Source: Betaproteobacteria bacterium (GTDB lineage Bacteria > Pseudomonadota > Gammaproteobacteria > Burkholderiales > Casimicrobiaceae). Taken from it: a DNA stretch of 64,000 nt. Made by a program: the position numbers and the translations under genes. The stretch covers positions 1 to 64,000 of the forward strand of contig JACPUX010000064.1 in the NCBI GenBank assembly GCA_016192065.1, in the 5' to 3' direction. The notes below the pieces were generated by a model. That model saw only the letters and a program-made list of their open reading frames with translations, did no database searches and had not been told where the DNA came from. Below are positions 56,117 to 64,000 of this stretch, piece by piece; positions within the stretch are counted from its first letter, which is position 1, and each line of letters opens with the position of its first letter.

Positions 56117-56632
56117 ATGCCCGCGGACAAGTCCCGGGTCTTTGGCTTCGCCGGCTACTCCGGCAGCGGCAAGACCACCCTGATCGAGCAACTGGTGCCT
56201 CGCCTGGTGGCCGAGGGCCTCAAGGTTTCGCTCATCAAGCACGCCCACCACGATTTCGAAATCGACTACCCCGGCAAGGATACCTACCGCCATCGCCAGG
56301 CCGGATGTCAGGAAGTTGTCATCAGTTCAGATCGACGCTGGGCGCTGATCGCCGAGTTGCGCGGGGCCCCGCAGTTGAGTCTGGACGAGATCCTGAGGCG
56401 CTTGAGTCCCTGCGACCTGGTGCTGGTCGAAGGCTTCAAGTTCGATCCCATCCCCAAGTTGGAGGTTCATCGGCCCAGCCTGGGCAAGCCGCTCATCTAC
56501 CCGGATGATCCGTACATCGTCGCGCTGGCGAGCGACACGCCCCTGGAAAGTCCCCTGCCGCTGTACGATTTGCGCGACACCGCCGCGCTCTGTACGCTGG
56601 TTCTGGCCAGCGTGGGCATCGATCCCGATTGA
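56117..56632 (+). CDS. mobB: molybdopterin-guanine dinucleotide biosynthesis adaptor MobB
   Basis: A 171-residue GTP-binding protein. The P-loop is GYSGSGKTTL and the conserved HAHHDFEIDYPGKDTYRHRQAG follows. MobB aids attachment of GMP to molybdopterin, needed for bis-MGD enzymes such as NapA in this window. It starts three bases after ybiB. Confidence 0.92.
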   Translation: MPADKSRVFGFAGYSGSGKTTLIEQLVPRLVAEGLKVSLIKHAHHDFEIDYPGKDTYRHRQAGCQEVVISSDRRWALIAELRGAPQLSLDEILRRLSPCDLVLVEGFKFDPIPKLEVHRPSLGKPLIYPDDPYIVALASDTPLESPLPLYDLRDTAALCTLVLASVGIDPD

Positions 56633-56788
56633 CATCGGGTCGATGAGGGGCGTATGTTGTTGGCATATGTCCCATTGTTTCCGGCGGGGCGCCCGGTGGC
56701 GTCAGGGGCCGAGGAACTGGGCGGGGCTTCAGTCGGTCACAAGTTCGTCCGATAAGACAGATGACGAAGTCCCGGTCCGGAGATGACC

Positions 56789-57427
56789 ATGAACGCAAAG
56801 CTTGCGCTGTTTCTTCTGGCTTGCCTCAGTGGCGCAGCCAGCGCCCAGAACGGCTTTTACACCGGTTACAGCGACCGCCAGCAGATTCTTCTCGGCGGGC
56901 CGGGGTATGCCACGGCCTGGAGCAAGCTCGCTCCCGTAGCCAAGGAAGAAGCCGCCCAGGGTGCCTTGTTCTATGGTGGCTATCGTTTTCGTGGTGCGTT
57001 TGCCGTCGAGGCGGCGGTGTCGAGCCTGAGTTCCACCGGCAATCTTGGCCTGCGCCTCGACCCCCGTGCGCTGCTTTCGGACAGCGTCATTCCCGGCGTA
57101 CTGGCGCCAAGAACGCAGACCTGGAACCTCGATCTGTTCACCAATTGGGCCGTTCAGCCCAGCCTGTCGCTGTACGGGCGGCTCGGCTACGGCTACAACG
57201 ACCCCCGCGCGGCCGCAATCCTCTATGGTTCGCCGGAGGCCGCGGCGGCGCGGCGCGCCGGACGCGAAGGCTTCAATTACGGGGTCGGCTTGCGTTATGA
57301 CATGAGTCGCGCCCTGGGACTACGCCTGGAATATGCGCGCTACGGATTCACCCTGCCCGGGGGCGAATTGCTCAACGGCCTGCCGGAATCCGATCAGTTG
57401 TCGATCGGCGTACAATACCGCTTCTGA
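56789..57427 (+). CDS. outer-membrane beta-barrel protein
   Basis: A 212-residue protein with a signal peptide (cleavage after ASAQ) and alternating beta-strands ending in the aromatic C-terminal QLSIGVQYRF, a Bam-recognition signature. It resembles the small OmpA/opacity-type 8-stranded barrels. A GGAG at 56779-56782 is spaced correctly for the ATG at 56789, not for the in-frame ATG at 56783. It lies between mobB and moaD but has no evident cofactor role. Confidence 0.82.
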   Translation: MNAKLALFLLACLSGAASAQNGFYTGYSDRQQILLGGPGYATAWSKLAPVAKEEAAQGALFYGGYRFRGAFAVEAAVSSLSSTGNLGLRLDPRALLSDSVIPGVLAPRTQTWNLDLFTNWAVQPSLSLYGRLGYGYNDPRAAAILYGSPEAAAARRAGREGFNYGVGLRYDMSRALGLRLEYARYGFTLPGGELLNGLPESDQLSIGVQYRF

Positions 57428-57435
57428 CTGTCCGC

Positions 57436-57459
57436 ACGCCCCGTCCGCAGCGGCGGGGC
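57436..57459 (+). other. GC-rich hairpin after the barrel gene
   Basis: ACGCCCCG pairs with CGGGGCG after a short loop, nine bases after the stop codon of the barrel gene. It could end transcription weakly; no T-run follows. moaD begins at 57472. Confidence 0.4.
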
Positions 57460-57471
57460 GCCTCCTCCGCG

Positions 57472-57729
57472 ATGAACTTGCGCCTCTTGTATCTCGCGCG
57501 CCTGCGTGAAGCCCTGGGCACGGGCTCGGAAAGCTTGGATGTGCCCGCCGAGGTGGTCGACGTGGCCTCGCTCCTGGCGCACTTGCGCGAACGCGGAGGC
57601 ATCTGGAAAGACGAGCTCTCCAGCGGGCGCGCTTTTCGTGTCGCGGTCAACCAGGACATGGCACGGGAGGGCACCGCTCTGCAGGCGGGCGATGAAGTTG
57701 CCATTTTCCCGCCGGTGACCGGAGGCTGA
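57472..57729 (+). CDS. moaD: molybdopterin synthase small subunit MoaD
   Basis: An 85-residue ubiquitin-like sulfur carrier ending in the required GG (FPPVTGG). It forms MPT synthase with MoaE. It is followed by moaE after about 100 bases, where moaD and moaE are usually closer. Confidence 0.93.
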   Translation: MNLRLLYLARLREALGTGSESLDVPAEVVDVASLLAHLRERGGIWKDELSSGRAFRVAVNQDMAREGTALQAGDEVAIFPPVTGG

Positions 57730-57831
57730 GCGCTGATGAACACTCTCGCCAGTGGGCGATGCCCTCACCGCCATGGGCCGAAGTGCCGCAAGACCCACTC
57801 CCGGCGATTCGACCGCTAACTGAGCGTCGGG

Positions 57832-58338
57832 ATGCTGCGCATACTCGTACAGGAACAGGACTTCTCGCTGGGCGAGGAGGTCGCGCGCCTGCACCGTGGC
57901 AAGCCCCAAGTCGGCGCCGTGGTGGCCTTTGTCGGGCTGGTGCGCGACCTCAGTGACCAGGCGGCGGTGTCGGGCATGTTCCTGGAACACTACCCCGGTA
58001 TGACCGAAAAATCCTTGGCCGGCATCGCCCGAGAGGCCCAGACTCGCTGGGCAATCCTGGGCGGTGTGATCATTCATCGCATCGGGGCACTCAAGCCCGA
58101 GGATCAGATCGTGCTGGTGGCGGTGTCGAGCGGCCATCGCGGCGACGCTTTCGCCGCCTGCTCTTTCATCATGGATTATCTGAAGACTCAGGCGCCCTTC
58201 TGGAAGCGGGAGAGCACCTCCCAAGGTCCGCGCTGGGTCGAGGCTCGTGCCGCCGACGAAGAGGCTGCCGGGCGATGGCAGGAGGCGCCCCAGAGCCCTG
58301 GCGGTACCACCGGTCCGTTGCGGCATTCGGGTTCGTGA
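57832..58338 (+). CDS. moaE: molybdopterin synthase large subunit MoaE
   Basis: A 168-residue subunit. The motif AVVAFVGLVRD near the N terminus, the EHYPGMTEKSL region and the KTQAPFWKRE segment with the catalytic lysine are in place. It converts precursor Z to molybdopterin with MoaD. The tail beyond the domain is a low-complexity extension of about 25 residues. moaA, moaC and moeA are not in the window. Confidence 0.93.
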   Translation: MLRILVQEQDFSLGEEVARLHRGKPQVGAVVAFVGLVRDLSDQAAVSGMFLEHYPGMTEKSLAGIAREAQTRWAILGGVIIHRIGALKPEDQIVLVAVSSGHRGDAFAACSFIMDYLKTQAPFWKRESTSQGPRWVEARAADEEAAGRWQEAPQSPGGTTGPLRHSGS

Positions 58339-58390
58339 AGCTCGCGATCCGGCTTTCCCGCAGGTCGCCAAAGAAGCGCTGAGCAGGGCA

Positions 58391-58460
58391 GTCACACCGG
58401 CGCAGGCAGGTGTCCGGTTCGTTGTATTTCCTGGAATCCAAGGTTCGCCGGAGGGGCGAT
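58391..58460. repeat. dispersed 70-bp palindromic repeat, copy 2
   Basis: Starts GTCACACCGGCG and ends GGTTCGCCGGAGGGGCGA. Aligned by eye with 16236-16305 in the same orientation. It lies in the 200-base gap between moaE and crcB. No fluoride-riboswitch motif was found in this gap. Confidence 0.6.
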
Positions 58461-58542
58461 TGCTGACGCTTGACCGCGGCGGCCGGCTTGGTTACTTTGC
58501 GGACATCAGCCGTTCGCTGGACGGCGGCTTCTGGGGGGCGCG

Positions 58543-58929
58543 GTGCTGGGGCAATTCGTGGCGGTGGGGATCGGTGCCGCACTGGGCGCATGGCTACGCT
58601 GGCTGTTCGGGCTGTGGCTCAATGCCAGCTTTCCGACGGTGCCGCCGGGGACGCTGGTGGCCAACTTGGTGGGTGGCTACCTGATCGGTCTAGCCATGGG
58701 GTACTTCGCCGGGCATCCGGGCTTGAGTGCCGAAGCGCGGCTGTTCGTGTTCACCGGGTTTTTGGGCGGGCTCACCACTTTTTCCACCTTCTCCGCCGAG
58801 GTCGTCACTCTGCTGGGCCGCGCGCAGTGGGGCTGGGCGCTCATGGCGAGCGGCGCACATCTTTGCGGTTCACTGCTGATGACCGGACTGGGGCTGGCGA
58901 CCATTCGGCTGCTGCGAGGCGTGTCATGA
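58543..58929 (+). CDS. crcB: fluoride channel CrcB/Fluc
   Basis: A 128-residue inner-membrane fluoride exporter with four helices. The central GTLVANLVGGYLIG and the later FVFTGFLGGLTTFSTFS (with the conserved phenylalanines) are typical. GTG start at 58543. Its stop overlaps the ATG of the DUF190 gene (ATGA), so the pair is coupled. Fluoride export genes often come with DUF190 proteins. Confidence 0.93.
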   Translation: MLGQFVAVGIGAALGAWLRWLFGLWLNASFPTVPPGTLVANLVGGYLIGLAMGYFAGHPGLSAEARLFVFTGFLGGLTTFSTFSAEVVTLLGRAQWGWALMASGAHLCGSLLMTGLGLATIRLLRGVS

Positions 58930-59267
58930 TCCAGACCGGTTGCTATCTCAAGTTCTACGTTCCTCAGAACGCGCGTCACGGTAGCCGGGCTCTATACGAA
59001 TGGCTGCTGGAAAGTGCCCAAGAGCTGGGTTTGCCTGGCGGGTCCGCGTTTCGTGCAGCGGCCGGCTATGGTCGCCACGGCCATCTGCACGAAGACCACT
59101 TTTTCGAACTTGCCGGCGATCTGCCCGTGGAAGTAGGTTTCGTGGTCAACGAGGCTGAGGCGGCGAAACTGCTGGCGCGGATCGAAACGCAGGGACTGCG
59201 GATTTTCTACGTGAAGTTTCCGGTCGAATTCGGCATCACCGGAATGTCGGGCAAGGGACAATCATGA
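58926..59267 (+). CDS. DUF190 (CutA/PII-like) protein
   Basis: A 113-residue small protein of the DUF190 family, which has a PII-like ferredoxin fold and is often linked to or fused with CrcB. QTGCYLKFYVPQNARHGSRALYEWLL opens the domain and a histidine cluster GYGRHGHLHEDHFFE follows. It overlaps the crcB stop and the next gene's start (both ATGA), giving a three-gene operon. Confidence 0.87.
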   Translation: MIQTGCYLKFYVPQNARHGSRALYEWLLESAQELGLPGGSAFRAAAGYGRHGHLHEDHFFELAGDLPVEVGFVVNEAEAAKLLARIETQGLRIFYVKFPVEFGITGMSGKGQS

Positions 59268-60238
59268 ACCACGCGATACGCATGTATCAAACGGGAGGTC
59301 CGGAGGTGCTGCGCTGGGAGGCCACCGAGCTTGGCGATCCCGAGCCCGGACAAGTGCGGCTGCGCCACACCGCCATCGGGGTCAATTTCATCGATACCTA
59401 TCATCGCAGCGGGCTGTATCCTTTGCCCCTGCCGGCCACTCCCGGCCTGGAGGGCGCGGGGGTGATCGAGGCGGTGGGCGCGGGGGTGGCCGACCTGGCG
59501 ATCGGTGACCGCGTCGCCTATGTCGGCGGTCCTCCTGGCGGCTATGCGCAGGCCCGACTGGTTGCGGCGGATCGGGTGGTGCGTCTGCCCGAGGACATTG
59601 GCGATCGCCAGGCCGCCTCGATGATGCTGCGCGGGCTCACCGTGCAATACCTCTTTCGTCGCACCTTTCGCTTGCAGCCGGGCCAGACCATACTCTTCCA
59701 CGCCGCCGCCGGCGGTGTCGGTCTGATCGCCTGCCAGTGGGCACGTGCTCTGGGCGTCACCATGATCGGCACGGTTTCTTCCGACGCCAAGGCCGAGCTC
59801 GCCCGCGCCCACGGTTGCGCCCACACCATCGTGTACACCCGCGAGAACTTCGTCGAGCGCGTCAAGGAACTCACTCAAGGCCGGGGCGTGCCGGTGGTTT
59901 ACGACTCGGTGGGGCGGGACACCTTTCCCGGCTCGCTCGACTGCCTGCAATCCCTGGGCATGTTCGTCAGCTACGGCAATGCCTCGGGACCGGTGCCCCC
60001 GTTCGACATGTTGCTCCTGGCCCAAAAAGGCTCGCTTTTCGCCACCCGGCCGACGCTCATGCACTACACCGGGCGCCGTGAGGACCTGAATCTCATGGCA
60101 AGCGAGCTCTTCGCTCTGGTGGCAAGCGGCAAGATCCACGTCGAGCCGCGCCACACCTACGCCCTGGCCGATGCCGCCGAAGCCCAGCGCGATCTCGAAG
60201 GACGCCGGACCACCGGCTCAGTGATTTTGCTGCCATGA
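59264..60238 (+). CDS. NADPH:quinone oxidoreductase (QOR-type)
   Basis: A 324-residue zinc-free medium-chain reductase. GVNFIDTYHRSGLYPLPLP, the AAAGGVGLIACQWARALG nucleotide-binding motif and SDAKAELARAHGC are as in QorA. It reduces quinones by single-electron steps. Start ATG overlaps the DUF190 stop, indicating co-transcription with crcB. Confidence 0.92.
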   Translation: MNHAIRMYQTGGPEVLRWEATELGDPEPGQVRLRHTAIGVNFIDTYHRSGLYPLPLPATPGLEGAGVIEAVGAGVADLAIGDRVAYVGGPPGGYAQARLVAADRVVRLPEDIGDRQAASMMLRGLTVQYLFRRTFRLQPGQTILFHAAAGGVGLIACQWARALGVTMIGTVSSDAKAELARAHGCAHTIVYTRENFVERVKELTQGRGVPVVYDSVGRDTFPGSLDCLQSLGMFVSYGNASGPVPPFDMLLLAQKGSLFATRPTLMHYTGRREDLNLMASELFALVASGKIHVEPRHTYALADAAEAQRDLEGRRTTGSVILLP

Positions 60239-60473
60239 TCGTAGAAACCTCGGTTGACCGGGACTCGGTTATGCGAAAGCCAGGCCGCGATGGGCTGCGC
60301 CGCGCCCTCCCCGGCAACCTCGTGGGTGAACGCGCTGCGCGCCCGCTGGCACCATCGCGCGGGCGCATGGTTTCGTTGCTCGTCCTTGCAGGGCGCGGCC
60401 CTGCGTGGTCGTTGCTGGGCGCCAAACACCCGCGCGAAGGCACCATCGGGCGCGTCCAATTAGGGTTTCCAGA

Positions 60474-60905
60474 ATGATCGTGTTCAACATGCGCTGTAGC
60501 GCACAGCATCTCTTCGAGGGCTGGTTTCGGTCGCAAGAGGACTACCTGAGCCAGCGCGAACGCGAACTCGTTGCTTGCCCCGCCTGCGGCAGTTCCAGCG
60601 TGGAGCGGCTCTTGAGCGCGCCCCGCCTCAATCTGGCCGCCGCCGCGCCGGCCGACGCGCCGCCTCCGGCCGGTGCCGAAGTCGCCGCGGCCGAACGCCT
60701 GCGCGGCTTGCGCGCACTCCTGGCGCGCGCCGAGGACGTTGGTGAGAACTTCGCCGAAGAGGCCCGGCGCATGCACTACGAGGAAATCCCCGCACGCTCG
60801 ATCCGCGGACAGGCCAGCGCCCGCGAATTCGTCGAACTGGTCGAGGAGGGCATCACCGCGCTGCCACTGCCACCGGGGGTTCCGGGCGAGGGCGAGCTGA
60901 ATTGA
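60474..60905 (+). CDS. DUF1178 family protein
   Basis: A 143-residue protein of the DUF1178 family, unknown function. It begins IVFNMRCSAQHLFEGWFRS and has CPACGSSSVERLLSAPRLN, a likely zinc-binding CxxC pair with the earlier cysteine. The middle is helical, ending in PARSIRGQASAREFVELVEEG and a proline-rich tail. Located 235 bases after the quinone reductase; this spacer shows no gene. Confidence 0.86.
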   Translation: MIVFNMRCSAQHLFEGWFRSQEDYLSQRERELVACPACGSSSVERLLSAPRLNLAAAAPADAPPPAGAEVAAAERLRGLRALLARAEDVGENFAEEARRMHYEEIPARSIRGQASAREFVELVEEGITALPLPPGVPGEGELN

Positions 60906-61023
60906 CGCGGCGCCGGCGCCGCTCAAGGTCTCGCGGAGTGCGCCCCACTGCGGCAGGAGCGGCGCAGCGCCAGGGGGACGTTGAACCCGGTCAAGGGGCG
61001 AAAATCGACCTGCGCGCTCAGGG

Positions 61024-62490
61024 TCAAGCTTGATTGAGCAGCCGCCGCGCCATCGCCGGTAGCTCCGAGGCGCACATACCCACCGGCCCGACACCTTCGG
61101 CCACCAGCGCGTCGGCGGCGGCACCGTGCAGGCCGACGGCGAGCACCAGGCTTTCGGCCACCGGCATCCCTTGCGCCAGGAATGCGCCGATCATGCCGGA
61201 GAGTACGTCGCCCGTGCCGCCGCTGGCCAGGCCGGGGTTGCCGGTGCGGTTGATGCCCCAGATGCCATCGGGCACGGCATAGACGCTGCCGGCACCTTTG
61301 ATCACCACGCAGGAATTGAGCTTGGCCGCCAGGCGCTTGGCCGCGCCCAGGCGGTCCTGCTGAATTTCCGCCACGGTGCAGCGCAAGAGCCTGGCCGCTT
61401 CCCCGGGGTGGGGCGTGAGCACGGTCGCCGCGTCGCGCTGCGCCAGTCGCGTGGTGTACATCGGCCGCATGCGGGCGAGGCAGTTGAGCGCGTCGGCATC
61501 GAGCACCAGGGGGCATTTGACGCGGATCGCCTGCACCAGCAGATTCTTGGCGTTCTCGCTGCTGCCAAGCCCGGTGCCCAGCACCAGCGCACTGGTATCG
61601 GCTGCCGCGGGGTGGTCGTGGTCGCGCAGCATCAGCTCGGGATGCACCGGGTCGACCGCGGGGCCGTTGTGCGCCAGCAAGCTTACCCAGACCTTGCCCG
61701 CGCCCAGGTGCAAAGCAGCGCGCCCGGCCAGGAGGGCGGCCCCCACCATGCCGTCGGCCCCACCGATGATGCCCAGAGTGCCGAAATCACCCTTGTGGCA
61801 ATTCCTGCGCCGCGGCGGGAAGAGCGCCCTGGCCGCCGGCCAGTCAATGGTGTGCCCTTGGGGGGCCACCACCGCGGCGGCGTCGAGGTCGAGCGCGCAA
61901 ACCGTGATCTGGCCGCAGTAATCCACACCATCGGCGGTCAGGAGGCCTGGTTTCAGGCCGATGAAGGTGGCGGTTTGGGTGGCGCGCACACAGTGCGCAA
62001 AGGCGACTCCGGAATCGGCGGCGAGGCCGCTGGGAACGTCCAGTGCCAGGATCGGCGTGGGCAGACGATTGATGTGGTCGACCCAGTCGGCATAGGGGTC
62101 CTCGAGCGCACGCGTGAGACCGATGCCGAAGATCGCGTCGATCACCAGTGCCCAATCGCGCCGCGTCGGCAGGTCGGCGGCAATGCGGCCCCCGGCGGCA
62201 AGCCAGGCTTGGCGAGCCGCGGCGGCGTCGGCGGGGAGGGCTTGGGGGTCGCTGGCGAAGATCACCGCCACGGCGTGTCCGGCCTCCTTGAGCTTCCTGG
62301 CGGTGACGAAGCCGTCGCCGCCATTGTTGCCCGGGCCGGCGAGCACCAGCACCGGACCCTTGCGCCCTTTGATCATGCTGGCGGCAACCGCGGCGGCAGC
62401 GGTGCCGGCGCGTTCCATCAGAGGCGAATCCCGGGAAGCCTGTTCAATACCGCGGATTTCCTCACAGGTGTAGATTGGCGCGAAGCCCAT
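61024..62490 (-). CDS. nnr: bifunctional NAD(P)H-hydrate repair enzyme Nnr
   Basis: A 488-residue fusion of the NAD(P)HX epimerase (NnrE, about residues 1-215) and the ADP-dependent dehydratase (NnrD, about 220-488). NNGGDGFV and VIDAIFGIGL mark the first domain; CVVIKGAGSVYAV and GNPGLASGGTGDVLSGMIGAFLAQG, with the catalytic aspartate in the GTGD loop, mark the second. It repairs damaged hydrated cofactors. Divergent from the LysR gene. Confidence 0.93.
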   Translation of the reverse strand: MGFAPIYTCEEIRGIEQASRDSPLMERAGTAAAAVAASMIKGRKGPVLVLAGPGNNGGDGFVTARKLKEAGHAVAVIFASDPQALPADAAAARQAWLAAGGRIAADLPTRRDWALVIDAIFGIGLTRALEDPYADWVDHINRLPTPILALDVPSGLAADSGVAFAHCVRATQTATFIGLKPGLLTADGVDYCGQITVCALDLDAAAVVAPQGHTIDWPAARALFPPRRRNCHKGDFGTLGIIGGADGMVGAALLAGRAALHLGAGKVWVSLLAHNGPAVDPVHPELMLRDHDHPAAADTSALVLGTGLGSSENAKNLLVQAIRVKCPLVLDADALNCLARMRPMYTTRLAQRDAATVLTPHPGEAARLLRCTVAEIQQDRLGAAKRLAAKLNSCVVIKGAGSVYAVPDGIWGINRTGNPGLASGGTGDVLSGMIGAFLAQGMPVAESLVLAVGLHGAAADALVAEGVGPVGMCASELPAMARRLLNQA

Positions 62491-62529
62491 ATTGTTTTCC
62501 TTGCTTACTCTGGGAAGGAAATCGTCCGG

Positions 62530-62565
62530 CTCGATTATAGTCCGGGAGCAGGCGATAATGCGCTC
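62530..62565. promoter_or_regulatory. divergent promoter region for nnr and the LysR gene
   Basis: On the minus strand TATAAT at 62539-62534 is a perfect -10 for nnr, whose ATG is 44 bases downstream; its -35 is poor. On the plus strand GATAAT at 62554-62559 could serve the LysR gene, with TCGATT 17 bases earlier as a weak -35. A LysR protein would be expected to bind between them; no clear T-N11-A box was found. Confidence 0.5.
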
Positions 62566-62612
62566 GCCGTGCCGAACGGTTGAGCTCGAACCACACGCGC
62601 ATCGGGGACAAC

Positions 62613-63545
62613 GTGGAAACCAAGTGGCTGGAGGACTTCCTGTGTTTGGCGGAGTTGCGCAGTTTTTCCCGCGCCGCGGCGGTGCGCCACGTCACCCAGC
62701 CGGCTTTCAGCCGCCGCATCCGCGCGCTGGAAACCTGGCTCGGGGCGGAGCTGATCGATCGCGCCACCTATCCGACGCGGCTCACTCCCGCCGGCGAGGT
62801 CTTTCATGAACAGGCGGGCGAAATCCTGCGCACCATACTCGACGTGCGCGGTGCGGTGCAGGGCGGCGAGCGTCCGGCCGAGGACGGTGTGCAATTCGCC
62901 GTGCCGCATACCCTGTCGCTCACGTTTTTTCCGAAATGGCTGGCCGAGATCGAAGCGCTTACCGGCGGCCTGGCAACACGGCTGGTGGCGGCCAACGTGC
63001 ATGACGCGGTGACCGCGCTGGTCGAAGGCAATTGCGATTTGGTGCTGTGCTACCACCATGCGGCTCAGCCGGTGCAATTGGACCGTGCGCGGTACCCCAT
63101 GCTGGTGCTTGGGGTGGAGCGCCTACAGCCCTATTCCCGAGCGGGCGCCCAGGGCGAACCGCGCTTTCGCCTCCCTGGCAGCGCCAGCCGTCCGGTGCCA
63201 TTCCTGGCCTATTCGGCCAACGCCTATCTCGGCCGCATGGTCGAAACCGTGCTGCGCAGCGCGCCGCGGCCGGCGCATCTGCGCCGCCGCTACGAGACCG
63301 ACATGGCCGAGGCCTTGAAGGCCATGGTGCTCGAAGGCCACGGCGTGGCGTGGCTGCCCGAAAGCGCCGTGCAGCGCGAGACCCGGCGGCGCCAACTGGT
63401 GTCGGCGGTGGACCCATCCGATCTGCGTAGCTGGAGCGGGGAGATGGAGATTCGCCTCTATCGCGATTCCGAGCGGCGCCGCCCGGTGGTGGACCGGATC
63501 TGGGGCGCCGTAGAAAGTCTGGTCGGTCATGCAAAAAAGGCATGA
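62613..63545 (+). CDS. LysR-family regulator, HypT/QseD-like
   Basis: A 310-residue regulator. The N-terminal winged helix begins VETKWLEDFLCLAELRSFSRAAAVRHVTQPAFSRRIRALE, close to the hypochlorite-responsive HypT (YjiE) of E. coli. A C-terminal ligand-binding domain completes the family pattern. A GTG at 62613 after GGGGACAAC is favoured over a TTG 33 bases upstream because the helix-turn-helix starts just there. Divergent from nnr. Confidence 0.88.
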   Translation: METKWLEDFLCLAELRSFSRAAAVRHVTQPAFSRRIRALETWLGAELIDRATYPTRLTPAGEVFHEQAGEILRTILDVRGAVQGGERPAEDGVQFAVPHTLSLTFFPKWLAEIEALTGGLATRLVAANVHDAVTALVEGNCDLVLCYHHAAQPVQLDRARYPMLVLGVERLQPYSRAGAQGEPRFRLPGSASRPVPFLAYSANAYLGRMVETVLRSAPRPAHLRRRYETDMAEALKAMVLEGHGVAWLPESAVQRETRRRQLVSAVDPSDLRSWSGEMEIRLYRDSERRRPVVDRIWGAVESLVGHAKKA

Positions 63546-63826
63546 GGACATGAACAATCGGCATTGGATGCTGCACTGCGGTTTCCGGTACAGTGCGCCC
63601 CGCTGTGACCCGCAAGCGGTTCGACAAAGCCCCGGGCACTCGCTAAACTTGCGGCACGCTCCTGGTTTGCATCAGCCAGGCTGCGACGCCACGAGAACAA
63701 TGATGTCGCTGGAGGAGTCTTATCCCTTAAGCGCGCCGCTTTGGGCGCGCGGTTCGCGTTTGCCTTGCGGCCACTCCGGCTGACCCATTTCCCTTGTAAG
63801 AAGCACTACTCGCTATGGAGGCGTTG
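63546..63826. other. spacer before the binding-protein gene
   Basis: Just under 300 bases with no gene. GCGCGCC and GGCGCGC pair around a GCTTTG loop at 63731-63750, likely a stem in the leader or terminator without T-run. No strong promoter was found; TTGCAT (63667) and AACAAT (63696) are 23 bases apart, too far. Confidence 0.4.
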
Positions 63827-64000
63827 ATGAAACAAATGTCGAAACTGGTTCTGGGTCTGGCCCTGGGCGGCCTGGTCACCTCGGCCGCGCTGGCGCAGGA
63901 ACTCACTGGTACTTTGAAGAAGATCAAGGATACCGGCGCGGTCACCATGGGTGTGCGCGAGTCCTCGGGCGGCCTGTCGTTTACCACCGGTGACGGCAAG
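63827..64000 (+). CDS. gltI: amino-acid ABC transporter binding protein (partial)
   Basis: The first 58 residues only; the frame is open to the window end. A signal peptide ends near ALAQ, followed by ELTGTLKKIKDTGAVTMGVRESSGGLSF, which is the opening of the GltI glutamate/aspartate-binding protein family. It would deliver amino acids to a GltJKL-type importer outside the window. A GGAGG ribosome-binding sequence lies seven bases before the ATG. Confidence 0.85.
   Translation, partial: MKQMSKLVLGLALGGLVTSAALAQELTGTLKKIKDTGAVTMGVRESSGGLSFTTGDGK

Noticed and set aside
58339-58542. Fluoride riboswitch before crcB
   Set aside because: The gap was read for the crcB-motif core and pseudoknot; only the dispersed repeat was found.

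Overview
The window is about 64 kb of GC-rich DNA (roughly 65% G+C by eye) from a bacterial chromosome. Gene content points to a betaproteobacterium, probably of the Rhodocyclales/Nitrosomonadales type: a napDAGHB periplasmic nitrate reductase operon, a FimV-like protein, a phasin, YbiB, a HypT-like LysR regulator, phenylacetate catabolism genes and a glutamate/aspartate-type binding protein. Most of it is ordinary chromosomal backbone. I saw no rRNA, tRNA, CRISPR array, insertion sequence or prophage.

Layout. 1-1600: a lower-GC secreted-protein gene that has the structure of an integron gene cassette (attC at 202-256, core site at 678-684), followed by about 900 bases without a convincing gene. 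1601-7247: an MFS exporter, a small lipoprotein, an AlaX-type editing protein, DUF1223 and DUF924 proteins, a REP-like repeat cluster, two exported or membrane proteins of unknown role and a WbuC-type cupin. 7440-16106: dnaE, a small lipoprotein, an alpha/beta hydrolase, a FimV-like protein and an unusual SEC-C/TPR/glycosyltransferase fusion. 16406-21558: the nap operon on the minus strand, with a probable FNR/DNR-type operator upstream of napD. 21660-25869: a rhodanese-like lipoprotein, a secreted protein behind a PmrA/QseB-like box, and a large ATPase regulator. 26050-31642: rlmI, then a kdpD-like/kdpE/kup operon in which the two-component system is coupled to the Kup transporter. 31831-34815: a decayed Uma2 gene, a phasin, mnmH and tesA. 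34929-40331: ybbA-ybbP-pbpC. 40484-43473: a histidine phosphatase, an alpha/beta hydrolase and panE. 43740-51122: clpB behind a heat-shock-type promoter and a hairpin-rich leader, a diguanylate cyclase, a methyltransferase and a four-PAS histidine kinase. 51189-54876: paaGHI with divergent paaF. 55160-60905: ybiB, mobB, an outer-membrane barrel, moaD, moaE, crcB-DUF190-quinone reductase and a DUF1178 protein. 61024-64000: Nnr repair enzyme, a HypT-like regulator and the start of an amino-acid binding protein gene.

How the genes work together. NapA needs molybdenum bis-MGD cofactor; mobB, moaD and moaE in the same window supply late cofactor steps. Electrons probably reach NapAB through the NapGH iron-sulfur quinol dehydrogenase, because napC, napF and napE are absent. 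An identical half-site palindrome (TTGAC-N4-GTCAA) lies upstream of napD and between paaG and paaF, so nitrate respiration and phenylacetate degradation could share an FNR/DNR-family regulator; this is inference.

The most unusual items are the lone integron cassette, the KdpD lacking its usual cytoplasmic sensor domain joined to kup, the SEC-C/glycosyltransferase fusion, the paired REP-like palindromes, the PmrA-like box and the clpB leader. All calls rest on reading the sequence and on remembered family features; no database search was run.
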